This document shows, one piece after another, positions 43,762 to 51,893 of a stretch of 64,000 bases of DNA. Origin of the DNA: Chitinophagaceae bacterium (GTDB lineage Bacteria > Bacteroidota > Bacteroidia > Chitinophagales > Chitinophagaceae); assembly GCA_019638625.1 (NCBI GenBank), contig JAHBTK010000002.1, forward strand, positions 124,001 through 188,000, given 5' to 3'. The notes under the pieces are model-generated. The model ran no database searches. It worked only from the letters and a program-made list of their open reading frames with translations, and was not told the DNA's origin. Numbering within the stretch: the first letter of the stretch is position 1; each line of letters starts with the position of its first letter. The position numbers and the translations under genes are program-made.

Positions 43762-45123
43762 TCAGATGGAAAAGTCATCCAGTAGCCCGAATACAGGTTT
43801 TCTTCCTTTCCATTTTCCTCTTGTAAAGTCGGGTACTAAAACCGGCTGCGATCCTTTTGCTATAGACCTTTCTGAGAGAGGGCGTAGTACTGACCACATG
43901 GCTGCATCATATACGTCCATCAAAAAGGGTTTCCTGTTGATCACACAATCTACAAACTCTCTGATTATAAAATAGTCCATACCCCCATGACCCGAGGATT
44001 CCGCTTTAGCGCCATATTTTTTCCAGTAAGGATGATCGTACTCGCTGAAATATTTTTCTGCAGGTTCATATTGGTGGGCGCGGGGTGAATGCTTCTGAAG
44101 GTAGATCCCGTTAGTATCTTCAGTCCAGATACCTTCACTTCCCTGCACACGAAAGCCTAACGAATAGGGCCTCGGAGAAGAAGTATCAAATGTCATTTTA
44201 ATTACTTCTCCATTTACACATTTGATAAGAGTAGTAACTACATCACCACACTTGAATTTCACCTTTGTATTAGGATGGGAAGCTCCCCCGTTTTCAACAA
44301 TATACTGATGTAATCCTATAGCAGGGGTGGCCATAGATACCAATTGTGCAAACTGGTTTCCCCGGGTGATATTTAAAATATTTGACAGTGGTCCTGCACC
44401 ATGTGTAGGATACATATCTCCATTATGTGTTACATAATGCTGCGTCCGCCATCTGGCTTCATTAATTCCTTTTTCCCCGAATTCAACACCGTGTCCGATC
44501 ATATGTTGGCCGTCATTGAATAAAACTTCTCTCAGATCATGCTGATACCCGCATTCCATATAAGTAATTTTACCGAACAGATTTTTTCTTACCATGTTCA
44601 ATACCGCCATTACGTCTCTCCTGTAACAAACATTCTCCATCATCATATACGGTGTATTGGTTTTTTCCTGCAAATTTACCAGCTCCCATATTTCCGGTAC
44701 CGCTAGTCCGGCCAATACTTCACAGCCTGTATGCTTTCCAGCTTTCAGGCTTGCAAGAGACATTGGTAAATGCCATTCCCAGGGAGTGGCTATCATTACC
44801 CCATCCACATCATCTCTTGTTACAATTCTTTCAAAGTCATTTTCTTTTAAATAGTAATCCGGTTCTCCTGCTCCGTAATTTTTAATGATTTTCTTTACAT
44901 CATTTATAGCAGCTTCATTAATATCACTAATAGCAACTATTTCACAATGACCCTGTGATACTGCCTCTTTCAGCAGACCAGAGCCTCTCATACCTACACC
45001 AATAAAAGCAAGCCTGGCCTTAGGCGACTGTTTTTTTGCTCCCGTTAATATCATTTTATCCTGAAAGACTGCAGCTCCGGCCCCGATAATAGTGGCATGG
45101 GCTATAAATTCTCCTCTGTTCAT
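43762..45123 (-). CDS. Gfo/Idh/MocA-fold protein of glycoside hydrolase family 109 type
   Basis: The protein has 453 residues. The NAD-binding motif is RLAFIGVGMRGSGLL, then DGVMIATPWEWHLPMSLASLKAGKHTGCEV, YMMMENVCYRRDVMAVLNMV, ECGYQHDLREVLFNDG, EARWRTQHYVTHNGDMYPTHGAGPL and SPRPYSLGFRVQGSEG. These strings are those of GH109 alpha-N-acetylgalactosaminidases, which use NAD as cofactor. The N-terminus (MNRGEFIAHATIIGAGAAV) looks like a Tat signal that has lost one Arg of the twin pair. It lies 119 bases downstream of the dipeptidase and 50 upstream of the unassigned glycosidase-like gene. A substrate with terminal alpha-GalNAc or a related sugar is inferred. Confidence 0.85.
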   Translation of the reverse strand: MNRGEFIAHATIIGAGAAVFQDKMILTGAKKQSPKARLAFIGVGMRGSGLLKEAVSQGHCEIVAISDINEAAINDVKKIIKNYGAGEPDYYLKENDFERIVTRDDVDGVMIATPWEWHLPMSLASLKAGKHTGCEVLAGLAVPEIWELVNLQEKTNTPYMMMENVCYRRDVMAVLNMVRKNLFGKITYMECGYQHDLREVLFNDGQHMIGHGVEFGEKGINEARWRTQHYVTHNGDMYPTHGAGPLSNILNITRGNQFAQLVSMATPAIGLHQYIVENGGASHPNTKVKFKCGDVVTTLIKCVNGEVIKMTFDTSSPRPYSLGFRVQGSEGIWTEDTNGIYLQKHSPRAHQYEPAEKYFSEYDHPYWKKYGAKAESSGHGGMDYFIIREFVDCVINRKPFLMDVYDAAMWSVLRPLSERSIAKGSQPVLVPDFTRGKWKGRKPVFGLLDDFSI

Positions 45124-45242
45124 GTTAATATAATTAATGAAATAATATAATAACTATTGCTATGTTATTCGTGAAATGTCAAACGTGAGGTCTCATCTTT
45201 CACGTTTCATCTTTCACTTCTCCGAATAGCCTTAACTTAACG

Positions 45243-46316
45243 CTACTTCCAGGCATTGCGTAAAAATCTCAGCCAGTTGCCATGAAAAATATTTTCGATA
45301 TCGTGTTGAGCATATCCCCGTTTTGCAAGTAATCCCCTCAACTGTTGCAGGTCGGCAATAGTATCAATATCGCAGGGAGATTGCTCCAACCCGAACATAC
45401 CGTCCAGATCGCTTCCTATGGCTATATGATTGCTGTTGCCTGCGATCTGGCAGATATGATCGTAGTGATCGATCAATGTATCAAGTGTAATATTTTCTTC
45501 TTTGGGATGATGTTTACCGCGTATCCAGCCGGGCATCAGCATCCATGTATCCAGTACTCCGCCAATCACAGCATTCCGCTCAATCAATATTTTTATCTGT
45601 TCATCGGTAAGCTGGCGCTGGTGCGGAACCAATGCCCTGCAATTATGATGACTCGCCCATATATGACCCCCGAATAGATCAACTGCTTGTGTAAATGCTT
45701 CATCAGTGAAATGGGTAACATCAAGAATAATATTCATCTCTTCCATCTTTTTCAGGAGCGCTGCCCCGGCTTGCGTCAATGGTCCTTCCATACCCGTGCC
45801 TGGTGAATACCTTCCTGGCCCATAATGCGCAGGTCCCAGGGCACGCAAACCATTTTGCCAGGCTTTTTCAAGATAGTAGGGGTTAACAATCGAATCTGCG
45901 CCTTCAAGGCTGAGTATAAAACCCACCGGCTTCTTTTCATCGGGAATAACATCATTATTCCATAATTGAATATGGTTTTCCAGTTCCTGCAGGTTGGTAA
46001 TCTGTACCATTTCTCCTTCGGCTTCCATGGCTTTATACCAGGCGAACTGTCCCTGCGTTTGCGCCCAGGCCTGCTCCGGTGAATGCCAGCCGGAAAGCAT
46101 ACTGTCTTCCGATACAAACCTTGCGATCTGTGTAGCAACCACAAGTCCTATTTTTCCTTTTCTTAATTCAGGCAATGATACTGTGCCTTTGCCTCGGTCT
46201 GGTTTGTCGGTATGTTTTTTTTCTCTTGCTCTTATATCTGCTGCCGTTTGTTTAAGATCCCTGTTCCATTCAAGGGCATTCATTGAAAGATCAAGATGTG
46301 CGTCTACGATCAACAT
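45243..46316 (-). CDS. Membrane dipeptidase family (M19) amidohydrolase
   Basis: The protein has 357 residues. Zinc ligands of the M19 renal dipeptidase family are visible: DAHLDL near the start (HxD), Glu in FILSLEGAD, His in ILDVTHFTD and in IWASHHNCRAL, and Asp in IAIGSDLDG. It has no signal peptide, so it should be cytoplasmic. M19 enzymes cleave dipeptides, some with D-residues at the C-terminal side. Its start codon lies 1 base after the stop of the dehydrogenase gene, so the two are translated together, perhaps for an amino-acid or peptide part of the substrate. Confidence 0.9.
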   Translation of the reverse strand: MLIVDAHLDLSMNALEWNRDLKQTAADIRAREKKHTDKPDRGKGTVSLPELRKGKIGLVVATQIARFVSEDSMLSGWHSPEQAWAQTQGQFAWYKAMEAEGEMVQITNLQELENHIQLWNNDVIPDEKKPVGFILSLEGADSIVNPYYLEKAWQNGLRALGPAHYGPGRYSPGTGMEGPLTQAGAALLKKMEEMNIILDVTHFTDEAFTQAVDLFGGHIWASHHNCRALVPHQRQLTDEQIKILIERNAVIGGVLDTWMLMPGWIRGKHHPKEENITLDTLIDHYDHICQIAGNSNHIAIGSDLDGMFGLEQSPCDIDTIADLQQLRGLLAKRGYAQHDIENIFHGNWLRFLRNAWK

Positions 46317-46317
46317 A

Positions 46318-47337
46318 CTATATACTTTTCTTTGCCTTTATTTTTTTTCTTGCTTCTATTTTTTTCTTTACGATGTTTTCCGGGTATTTAAGCGCGAGTG
46401 CCCTTATATCGTAGCTGAAGTCGGTAAATGTTTCTTCCCAAAGCTTAGCTTCTTCAGGGGTATATTTGTGAAATCCATGAGCGTTTGCAACACCTCTGCC
46501 ACCTTTTTTCACTATATCATCAATCAGCTTCGGAACCTTTGTGCCATTATTAAGCGTCGGAAACAAATCCTTCATAACCGTGTGGTAAGCGGGCACGCCT
46601 GTTAAGTCCATCCACCGGAATACTCCAACCAATGTCATCCAGTAGCCGGCATTATTACGGCAGGCCCTGTCAACATCCTCTACCGTGGCATAGTCGTTTT
46701 CTACAAGTGATATGGCTTCGCGGTATGCAGCGTACATGATGCGGTTAGTGATAAAGCCTCTTATATCTTTACGAACCAGCGTTGGCTCCTTACTCCAGTT
46801 ATGCGACAATTTATACAGGTATTCACCTTTTTTGATATCGCTCCTATTACCGCATATTATTTCCAGGAAACGGGTGGTATGAGATGGTTCAGCCCAATGA
46901 AGCCCGAAAAATCTTCCAGGCCTTGTGGTTTGCTCCTGCAGCAAACTGATAGGAATAGCAGAAGTATTACTCGTCATTAATGCATCGGGAGATATAACAT
47001 CTTCTATCTTTTTATAGACGGACTTTTTTATTTCCATGTTTTCAATGGTACACTCAATTACTAGCCCGCAATTTTTTAAATCAGCATAATCTTCGGTGAT
47101 GAGCAGGTTTTTAAGATAGTGACCGGGCAGTTTTTTTACCAGCTTTTCTTTAAATGATCTTTTAAGATGCGCAGTAATACGCTTTTTTGCAAGCAGTAAA
47201 TCTGCAGGTATGGGCGCTACCGCTATTACTCTATGTCCGGCAATAAGCAGGCAGGTGGCGATACTGCATCCCATCAGCCCTAAACCTACAACGCCGATGC
47301 TGATTCTATGATCTCTATTAGTATCTTCTTTATTCAT
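46318..47337 (-). CDS. 3-hydroxyacyl-CoA dehydrogenase family NAD enzyme
   Basis: The protein has 339 residues. The NAD motif is GVVGLGLMGCSIATCLLIAGHRV, then LVIECTIENMEIKKSVYKKIEDV, LMTSNTSAIPISLLQ, GRFFGLHWAEPSHTTRFLEII, and RGFITNRIMYAAYREAISLVE, followed by a C-terminal helical dimer domain. The family includes 3-hydroxybutyryl-CoA, carnitine and L-gulonate 3-dehydrogenases. In a sugar-degradation cluster a sugar-acid type activity is as likely as a CoA one. The C-terminus is very basic (VKKKIEARKKIKAKKSI). It sits between the SDR and dipeptidase genes in one leftward unit. Confidence 0.85.
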   Translation of the reverse strand: MNKEDTNRDHRISIGVVGLGLMGCSIATCLLIAGHRVIAVAPIPADLLLAKKRITAHLKRSFKEKLVKKLPGHYLKNLLITEDYADLKNCGLVIECTIENMEIKKSVYKKIEDVISPDALMTSNTSAIPISLLQEQTTRPGRFFGLHWAEPSHTTRFLEIICGNRSDIKKGEYLYKLSHNWSKEPTLVRKDIRGFITNRIMYAAYREAISLVENDYATVEDVDRACRNNAGYWMTLVGVFRWMDLTGVPAYHTVMKDLFPTLNNGTKVPKLIDDIVKKGGRGVANAHGFHKYTPEEAKLWEETFTDFSYDIRALALKYPENIVKKKIEARKKIKAKKSI

Positions 47338-47421
47338 TTTACATCAGACATTTTTCTATTAATACTATAATTCCATTATTTATTGTTCCATATAATACCG
47401 GCTAAACAAAAGCAGTGACAC

Positions 47422-48147
47422 TTAATATACAGCCCTCCCTCCCGACAAGTCAAAAGTAAATCCTGTTGTAAAACTGTTTTCAGGTGATACAATAAATGCT
47501 ACCATATCCGCCAACTCTTCTAATGTTCCACATCTTCTCATCGGTATTTTGTCTGTCATGTACTTTACCTGGGTTTCTGGCATTGCGCCCACAAGAGGCG
47601 TTTGGATCACCGCCGGGGCAAGCGCGTTAACAGTAATACCTGTTTCCGCATACTCTTTACCCTGTACTTTTGCCATGGCGATAACAGCGGCCTTAGAAGC
47701 TGAATACGCGAGCATACCTGCATTACCTTCCTTGCCCGCAATAGAAGCAATATGTAAAATACGACCATAATGATTAGCCAGCATAAAGGGCAACACGTAC
47801 TTTGACATTAAAAAGCTGCCTGTAAAATTCACATTGAAAACAGACTGCAGGTTGCCGGTATTTATTTCATGGCTTTTGATATTTGTGGTTCCGGTTATCC
47901 CGGCACTGTTTACCAGTATTTCCACTTTACCAAACTGCTCAACTACCCTCGCTACATTTTTCTTAACTTCAGCTTCATTTGTAACATCCGTTTCAAATAC
48001 TTCACAATTACCTGTCAATTGCCCCCAGAGTGCTGACAACTTTTCCCCTTGCTTATCAAACAAAGCAAGATCTATGTTTTTTTGTGACAGTCGTTTTGCA
48101 ATTGCGATTCCTAATCCCGAAGCAGCGCCTGTTATTATTGCAGTCAT
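47422..48147 (-). CDS. Short-chain dehydrogenase/reductase
   Basis: The protein has 241 residues. TGAASGLG at residues 6-13 binds the dinucleotide, VNSAG (NAG variant) follows, and the catalytic site is Ser in ASIAGKEG-type strand with YSASKAAV (Tyr and Lys). The C-terminal TTGFTFDLSGGRAVY is usual. Asp in LALFDKQ suggests NAD. It is the first gene of the leftward unit after the LacI operators at 48206-48248, so it is the best candidate to be directly controlled by that regulator. Substrate unknown; sugar or polyol is likely from context. Confidence 0.9.
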   Translation of the reverse strand: MTAIITGAASGLGIAIAKRLSQKNIDLALFDKQGEKLSALWGQLTGNCEVFETDVTNEAEVKKNVARVVEQFGKVEILVNSAGITGTTNIKSHEINTGNLQSVFNVNFTGSFLMSKYVLPFMLANHYGRILHIASIAGKEGNAGMLAYSASKAAVIAMAKVQGKEYAETGITVNALAPAVIQTPLVGAMPETQVKYMTDKIPMRRCGTLEELADMVAFIVSPENSFTTGFTFDLSGGRAVY

Positions 48148-48205
48148 ATAATTAGTTTTTTTCTATTTAATTACAATAGTAAAAACTGTACATCATATTT
48201 CCTTT

Positions 48206-48221
48206 AGACAACCGGTTGTGC
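48206..48221. promoter_or_regulatory. LacI-type operator, copy 1
   Basis: AGACAACCGGTTGTGC holds the perfect 12-base palindrome ACAACCGGTTGT (48208-48219). Half-sites around a central CG are the hallmark of LacI-family operators. It is 60 bases upstream of the SDR ATG. Confidence 0.8.
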
Positions 48222-48232
48222 TGATTTTTTTC

Positions 48233-48248
48233 AGACAACCGGTTGTCT
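48233..48248. promoter_or_regulatory. LacI-type operator, copy 2
   Basis: AGACAACCGGTTGTCT is a perfect 16-base palindrome; its centre is 27 bases from that of copy 1, and 58 bases before the regulator's ATG. Confidence 0.8.
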
Positions 48249-48298
48249 TATTATTTAGCTTCATATTCTTTTCTGTAACTTTAAAGAAATACGATTTT

Positions 48299-49321
48299 AT
48301 GGCACCGCGGAAGATCACAATTATTGATATTGCCAAACGACTTAATATTTCGAAGTCTACGGTGTCCAGGGCGCTAAGTAACCATCATAGCATTGGGCTG
48401 CGGACTAAAATGCGTGTTACGCAACTTGCATCAGAATTGAATTACGAGCCAGACAACAGGGCCATCTTTTTTAAGCAACGTAAAACTTATCTGATCGGAC
48501 TGATATTACCTTCCTTTTCCAATACCTTTTTTGCATCCATAGTAAGCGGCATTGAAGACATAGCCTATCAAAAAAAATACACCTTATTGCTTGGACAATC
48601 AAGAGATGACCAGGAAAGAGAGAAAAGTATTGTAGAAACAATGAAAGACCATCGCGTGGATGGAATGCTCATATCCATCTCTAAAAATACTACCAGTTAT
48701 GAGCATTTTAAATTGCTGGAAAAAAACAATATACCGGTAGTATTTATTGACAGGATACCTGAAATGCAAAACATCCATTTCATAGCCTGCAAGCTGGAAA
48801 ATGGCATGATAGAAGCTGTAAATTTTTTAGTTAAAAAAGGACATAATATAATTGGTCTGATTAACGGGCCTGAAAACCTTTCCGCCAGCAAGGAACGTTA
48901 TAGCGCTTACCTGAAGGCGCTAAGGAAAAATAAAATAAAGCCCGATAAAAAATTGATTACCTGTTCCGATCTTACAATGGAAGGGAATATAGAAGCCTCA
49001 AAAAAGCTATTGGCGCTCACCAGGCGGCCAACTGCAATAATAACTTTTAATGACTATGTGGCCCTGGACGCAATAGACTATTGCAAACGGCAAAAGATAA
49101 AGATAGATGAGGATATAAGTTTTGTAAGTTTTGCCAATGAGGCTATTTGTAATTATATGGATCACCCTCCAATAGCATCGGTAGAACAATTTCCCTATCA
49201 GCAGGGGCAAAAGGCCACGGAAATGCTGTTGCATATTCTTGAAGAGCCAAATCCGGAAAGCGAAAAAACGCTCAACAATTTGTTACTACCCTCCCAGCTT
49301 GTTGTACGTAGGACATCCTAG
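48299..49321 (+). CDS. LacI-family transcriptional regulator
   Basis: The protein has 340 residues from the ATG at 48299; the longer frame from 48218 would run through an operator and lacks family features. The N-terminal helix-turn-helix is ITIIDIAKRLNISKSTVSRALSNHH; the effector domain follows (YLIGLILPSFSNTFFASIVSGIED, DGMLISI, IPVVFIDR, GHNIIGLINGP, TAIITFNDYVALDA, and the ending LLPSQLVVRRTS). It is divergent from the SDR operon with two CG-centred palindromes between them, the expected operators. It most likely represses both directions until the sugar effector binds. Confidence 0.93.
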   Translation: MAPRKITIIDIAKRLNISKSTVSRALSNHHSIGLRTKMRVTQLASELNYEPDNRAIFFKQRKTYLIGLILPSFSNTFFASIVSGIEDIAYQKKYTLLLGQSRDDQEREKSIVETMKDHRVDGMLISISKNTTSYEHFKLLEKNNIPVVFIDRIPEMQNIHFIACKLENGMIEAVNFLVKKGHNIIGLINGPENLSASKERYSAYLKALRKNKIKPDKKLITCSDLTMEGNIEASKKLLALTRRPTAIITFNDYVALDAIDYCKRQKIKIDEDISFVSFANEAICNYMDHPPIASVEQFPYQQGQKATEMLLHILEEPNPESEKTLNNLLLPSQLVVRRTS

Positions 49322-49345
49322 ATATCAGAAAAAAGCTGAATTCTT

Positions 49346-49365
49346 TTAAAGTGAAGGAACTTTAA
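49346..49365. terminator. Possible bidirectional terminator
   Basis: TTAAAGT and ACTTTAA (6-base loop) lie between the convergent lacI-type and araC-type genes. The stem is A+T rich and weak. Confidence 0.3.
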
Positions 49366-49475
49366 TTTCACGAAGGGCAATGTTTATGAAACAATAAAAT
49401 GTATATACTCCACACCCAGACCCTTTTAACCTCTTGCTTAGAATTTGCAGGAAGGACTGTCTCAATTTCCTAAGA

Positions 49476-50366
49476 TTAAAAAGCGGCTTTTAAATTTAAA
49501 TATTTCTTTTGATAGGCTTTTGCCGTTACCCCCGTGATGCGCCTAAATTGTCTGTTAAAATGTGAAATATTGTTATAACCGGCACTATACGCTATTTGGT
49601 TGATAGTCTTTTCACTTGTAATCAGCAACTTACAAGCATTTGAAATCCTGACTTCATTTAAAAACTGGGAAAAAGTCTTGTGTGTCCTACTTTTAAAGTA
49701 GCGGCAGAAAGAAGATTTTGAAAGATTTGAAAAAGCGGCTATTTCTTCTATTTTAATTTCATCAGAATAGTTTTCAGTTATAAAATTCATTACTTTATTT
49801 AACCTTTCTGTATCTAATGAGTTAAACGTATTTACGAATCCCGGGCCTGATAACAATTCATATTCCTCTGTTTTTGCTATTGCCTCAAGTAGCTTTAAGA
49901 ATAAAATCAATCTATCAATCCCTTTTTCATTAACAACTTCTTTTACTAAAGATGATATTTTCTTGTGGTCTTTTCCGCGGATCAATACGCCTTGCTTGCC
50001 ACGCGTAAAAAGCTGTTTAATGGATGCCAACTCCGGCAAGTCAAAAAAACCTTCTTTTAAAGCACTTTCAAGGAAATGAATAACATATACGTCTACGAAG
50101 AGACTTTTATTCCCTTTGTAAAAATCAGTGTCATTTTTCCATACATGGGGTAAATTCGAACTTATAAACATCAGGTCTCCATCATTAAAGTTTCCGATGT
50201 GATTCCCCATAAATCGAATACCATAGCTTTTTTCCACAAAAATAATTTCATGTTCCGGGTGATAATGCCATGGATAATCCATGTAAGGGGTTATTTCCCT
50301 TTTTACCGTAATTGAAGAAGTGTGAGCCGACGGTATCTTCTCAAGCTTGGGCTGCATAAAATGCAA
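49476..50366 (-). CDS. AraC-family transcriptional regulator (cupin-HTH)
   Basis: The protein has 296 residues. The N-terminal half is a cupin-like sensor domain (WHYHPEHEIIFVEKSYGIRFMGNH, FNDGDLMFISSNLPHVWKND); the C-terminal 100 residues are two AraC helix-turn-helix units (IEEIAAFSNLSKSSFCRYFKSRT and INQIAYSAGYNNISHFNRQFRRITG). It sits at the upstream end of the glycan-use region and is a candidate regulator for the SusC number 2 pair, whose receptor lacks the STN domain. Its binding site may be the shared 16-base element, but this is unproven. Confidence 0.9.
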   Translation of the reverse strand: MHFMQPKLEKIPSAHTSSITVKREITPYMDYPWHYHPEHEIIFVEKSYGIRFMGNHIGNFNDGDLMFISSNLPHVWKNDTDFYKGNKSLFVDVYVIHFLESALKEGFFDLPELASIKQLFTRGKQGVLIRGKDHKKISSLVKEVVNEKGIDRLILFLKLLEAIAKTEEYELLSGPGFVNTFNSLDTERLNKVMNFITENYSDEIKIEEIAAFSNLSKSSFCRYFKSRTHKTFSQFLNEVRISNACKLLITSEKTINQIAYSAGYNNISHFNRQFRRITGVTAKAYQKKYLNLKAAF

Positions 50367-50506
50367 TTTATTGACGATAATTCAGAAAGAACAAGCCTTT
50401 TCTTGCAAAAATAGTGCTTTTTCTGAACAAGCACCCCGCAATGATTCAAAATAATACAGAGATGGTATTCTGCTTTGAAATTATCTTTGTCATCAAAGTA
50501 AATGTC

Positions 50507-50620
50507 ATGCGTACTTTGAAATTAATTAATCATTTGAGTGATGTTGAATTAAAGGAGAAGCTATCTGTTTCAGCCGGCAAGCCAGAGTTTAGCAGGTGGC
50601 AGATCCTATACCTGATCTAG
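50507..50620 (+). pseudogene. N-terminal fragment of an IS630-type transposase
   Basis: The frame encodes 37 residues, MRTLKLINHLSDVELKEKLS then VSAGKPEFSRWQILYLI and a stop. The pattern (short start, HLS, an E-L helix, F-x-x-WQ-ILY) is that of the first helix of winged-helix IS630-family transposases in Bacteroidota, from memory. Everything after it is missing. It abuts a truncated leftward gene at 50625. A TATCTTTG match lies at 50482-50489. Not an intact element. Confidence 0.45.
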
Positions 50621-50624
50621 GTAG

Positions 50625-50819
50625 CTAAGATACTAATCCTCCGGATAATTCCCTTTTAGAGGTGTGATAAAATGTAACCGGATCCAAGTAATAATACATG
50701 CTTCCATCAGGGCCAATACGACTTTTAACGTCACATTGTGCTGTTATCTGTTTGCCGGGGTATAAGAAAGCCATCAAACTAAAAAAACTTGTACATAATA
50801 TTGATGCACCTTTGTTCAT
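50625..50819 (-). pseudogene. Truncated secreted protein, N-terminal part only
   Basis: The frame gives 64 residues: a signal peptide (about 1-28, ending KQITAQ) and CDVKSRIGPDGSMYYYLDPVTFYHTSKRELSGGLVS before a stop. It resembles the start of a small exported Bacteroidota protein of unknown function, about twice this length, and ends exactly where a transposase fragment on the other strand begins, so it was probably cut by an insertion or deletion. If it is a genuine short protein, it would be an exported peptide of about 36 residues. Confidence 0.4.
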
Positions 50820-51043
50820 CTAAAAAATATACTGATTAAGAGATATTACTAAATAAATATAAATTAATCTAAATAGCTTTTTTTACTATCTGCATTTTGC
50901 ATGAATTTTTCAATTCTGGCAAACTTCTAAATCTTGTATAGTAAAAATCTGGAACTGTCGCGCAATATACCGGAACAATTCCCAACCGCTGTTTTCAATA
51001 CAGCCATTTTACCGGGCAGTGAAGCTCCTCAACGATGAAAAAC

Positions 51044-51256
51044 TCATTCCGCCTCTTCCCTGTATTCAAGCAGGTCTCCGGGTTGGCAATCCAATGCCTT
51101 GCAGATGGCCTCCAATGTGCTGAACCGTACCGCTTTTGCCTTTCCTGTTTTCAGAATAGAAAGATTGGAAAGCGTGATATCAACTTTCTCCGAAAGCTCA
51201 TTCAGAGATATCTTTCTTTTGGCCATCATTACATCCAGGTTAACGATTATCGGCAT
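51044..51256 (-). CDS. XRE-family small HTH regulator
   Basis: The protein has 70 residues, all a Cro/C1-type helix-turn-helix: MMAKRKISLNELSEKVDITLSNLSILKTGKAKAVRFSTLEAICKAL, then CQPGDLLEYR. The family of small YozG/HTH_26 regulators typically lies next to DUF2975 membrane proteins, as here (3 bases downstream of the DUF2975 gene). The pair is probably one transcript and the regulator may control it. Confidence 0.9.
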   Translation of the reverse strand: MPIIVNLDVMMAKRKISLNELSEKVDITLSNLSILKTGKAKAVRFSTLEAICKALDCQPGDLLEYREEAE

Positions 51257-51259
51257 AGC

Positions 51260-51781
51260 TTATATAGTTAGTTCGTTTTCCGATTGCAGCTCAATTCCCC
51301 GTTTGAAGATCTGTGCTATTACAAATAATATTCCGGCCAGGAATAAGAACCCGGCGCCGCCGCTTTCGTACGAAAAGTTCAGCCCCTTTTTCATCAACCA
51401 TTGTGCATAATTGTTCGACAGGAAGGAAAAAATACCTATCCCCATAGCTATACCACTGATGTTAGAGATGAGGTTGGCAACACGCTGACTAAACGGGTGG
51501 GTTAAATTTATTTTGGAAAAAATTTTGATCACCCGGTAAAACATATGCGCCTTTGATGCCGAAATGATAATGACAAAGCTCATCAGGAATATAAAATGCC
51601 ATTTATCAAAAGCATAGAGTTCAGACAAATCCATTCCCCTGTACAGATCCGTCGCTCCTTCAGGGTTACCGAAGAGGGTCATCAATAAAGAAATGATCAT
51701 AGCGCCGGTTTGGATGCATAACCCTATATAAATGATCCAGGCCGCTATCTTAAGAATACTTAAAACCTGTGTTGTCTTCAT
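51260..51781 (-). CDS. DUF2975 membrane protein
   Basis: The protein has 173 residues from the ATG at 51781 (MKTTQVLSILKIAAW); the frame opens 9 residues earlier. Four transmembrane helices are expected near residues 8-35, 62-80, 108-128 and 140-160. LTHPFSQRVANLISNISGIAMGIG is the family segment after the second helix. Members occur with a small XRE regulator; the function is unknown. Confidence 0.85.
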   Translation of the reverse strand: MKTTQVLSILKIAAWIIYIGLCIQTGAMIISLLMTLFGNPEGATDLYRGMDLSELYAFDKWHFIFLMSFVIIISASKAHMFYRVIKIFSKINLTHPFSQRVANLISNISGIAMGIGIFSFLSNNYAQWLMKKGLNFSYESGGAGFLFLAGILFVIAQIFKRGIELQSENELTI

Positions 51782-51893
51782 TTGACCAAATTGTAGTTTA
51801 CAACACAAATATCAGAAAATATTTATTGAAAAACAATAAATATTTATTAAAATGAATAAAATTTCATTATAGACTGGCAATGAGCATTTTGTG

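Noticed and set aside
45190..45230. Repeated TCATCTTTCAC words between the dipeptidase and GH109-like genes
   Set aside because: Two short copies in a 119-base gap give too little support for a regulatory site.
48218..48298. A 27-residue extension of the LacI regulator
   Set aside because: It runs through an operator palindrome and lies before the normal helix-turn-helix start.
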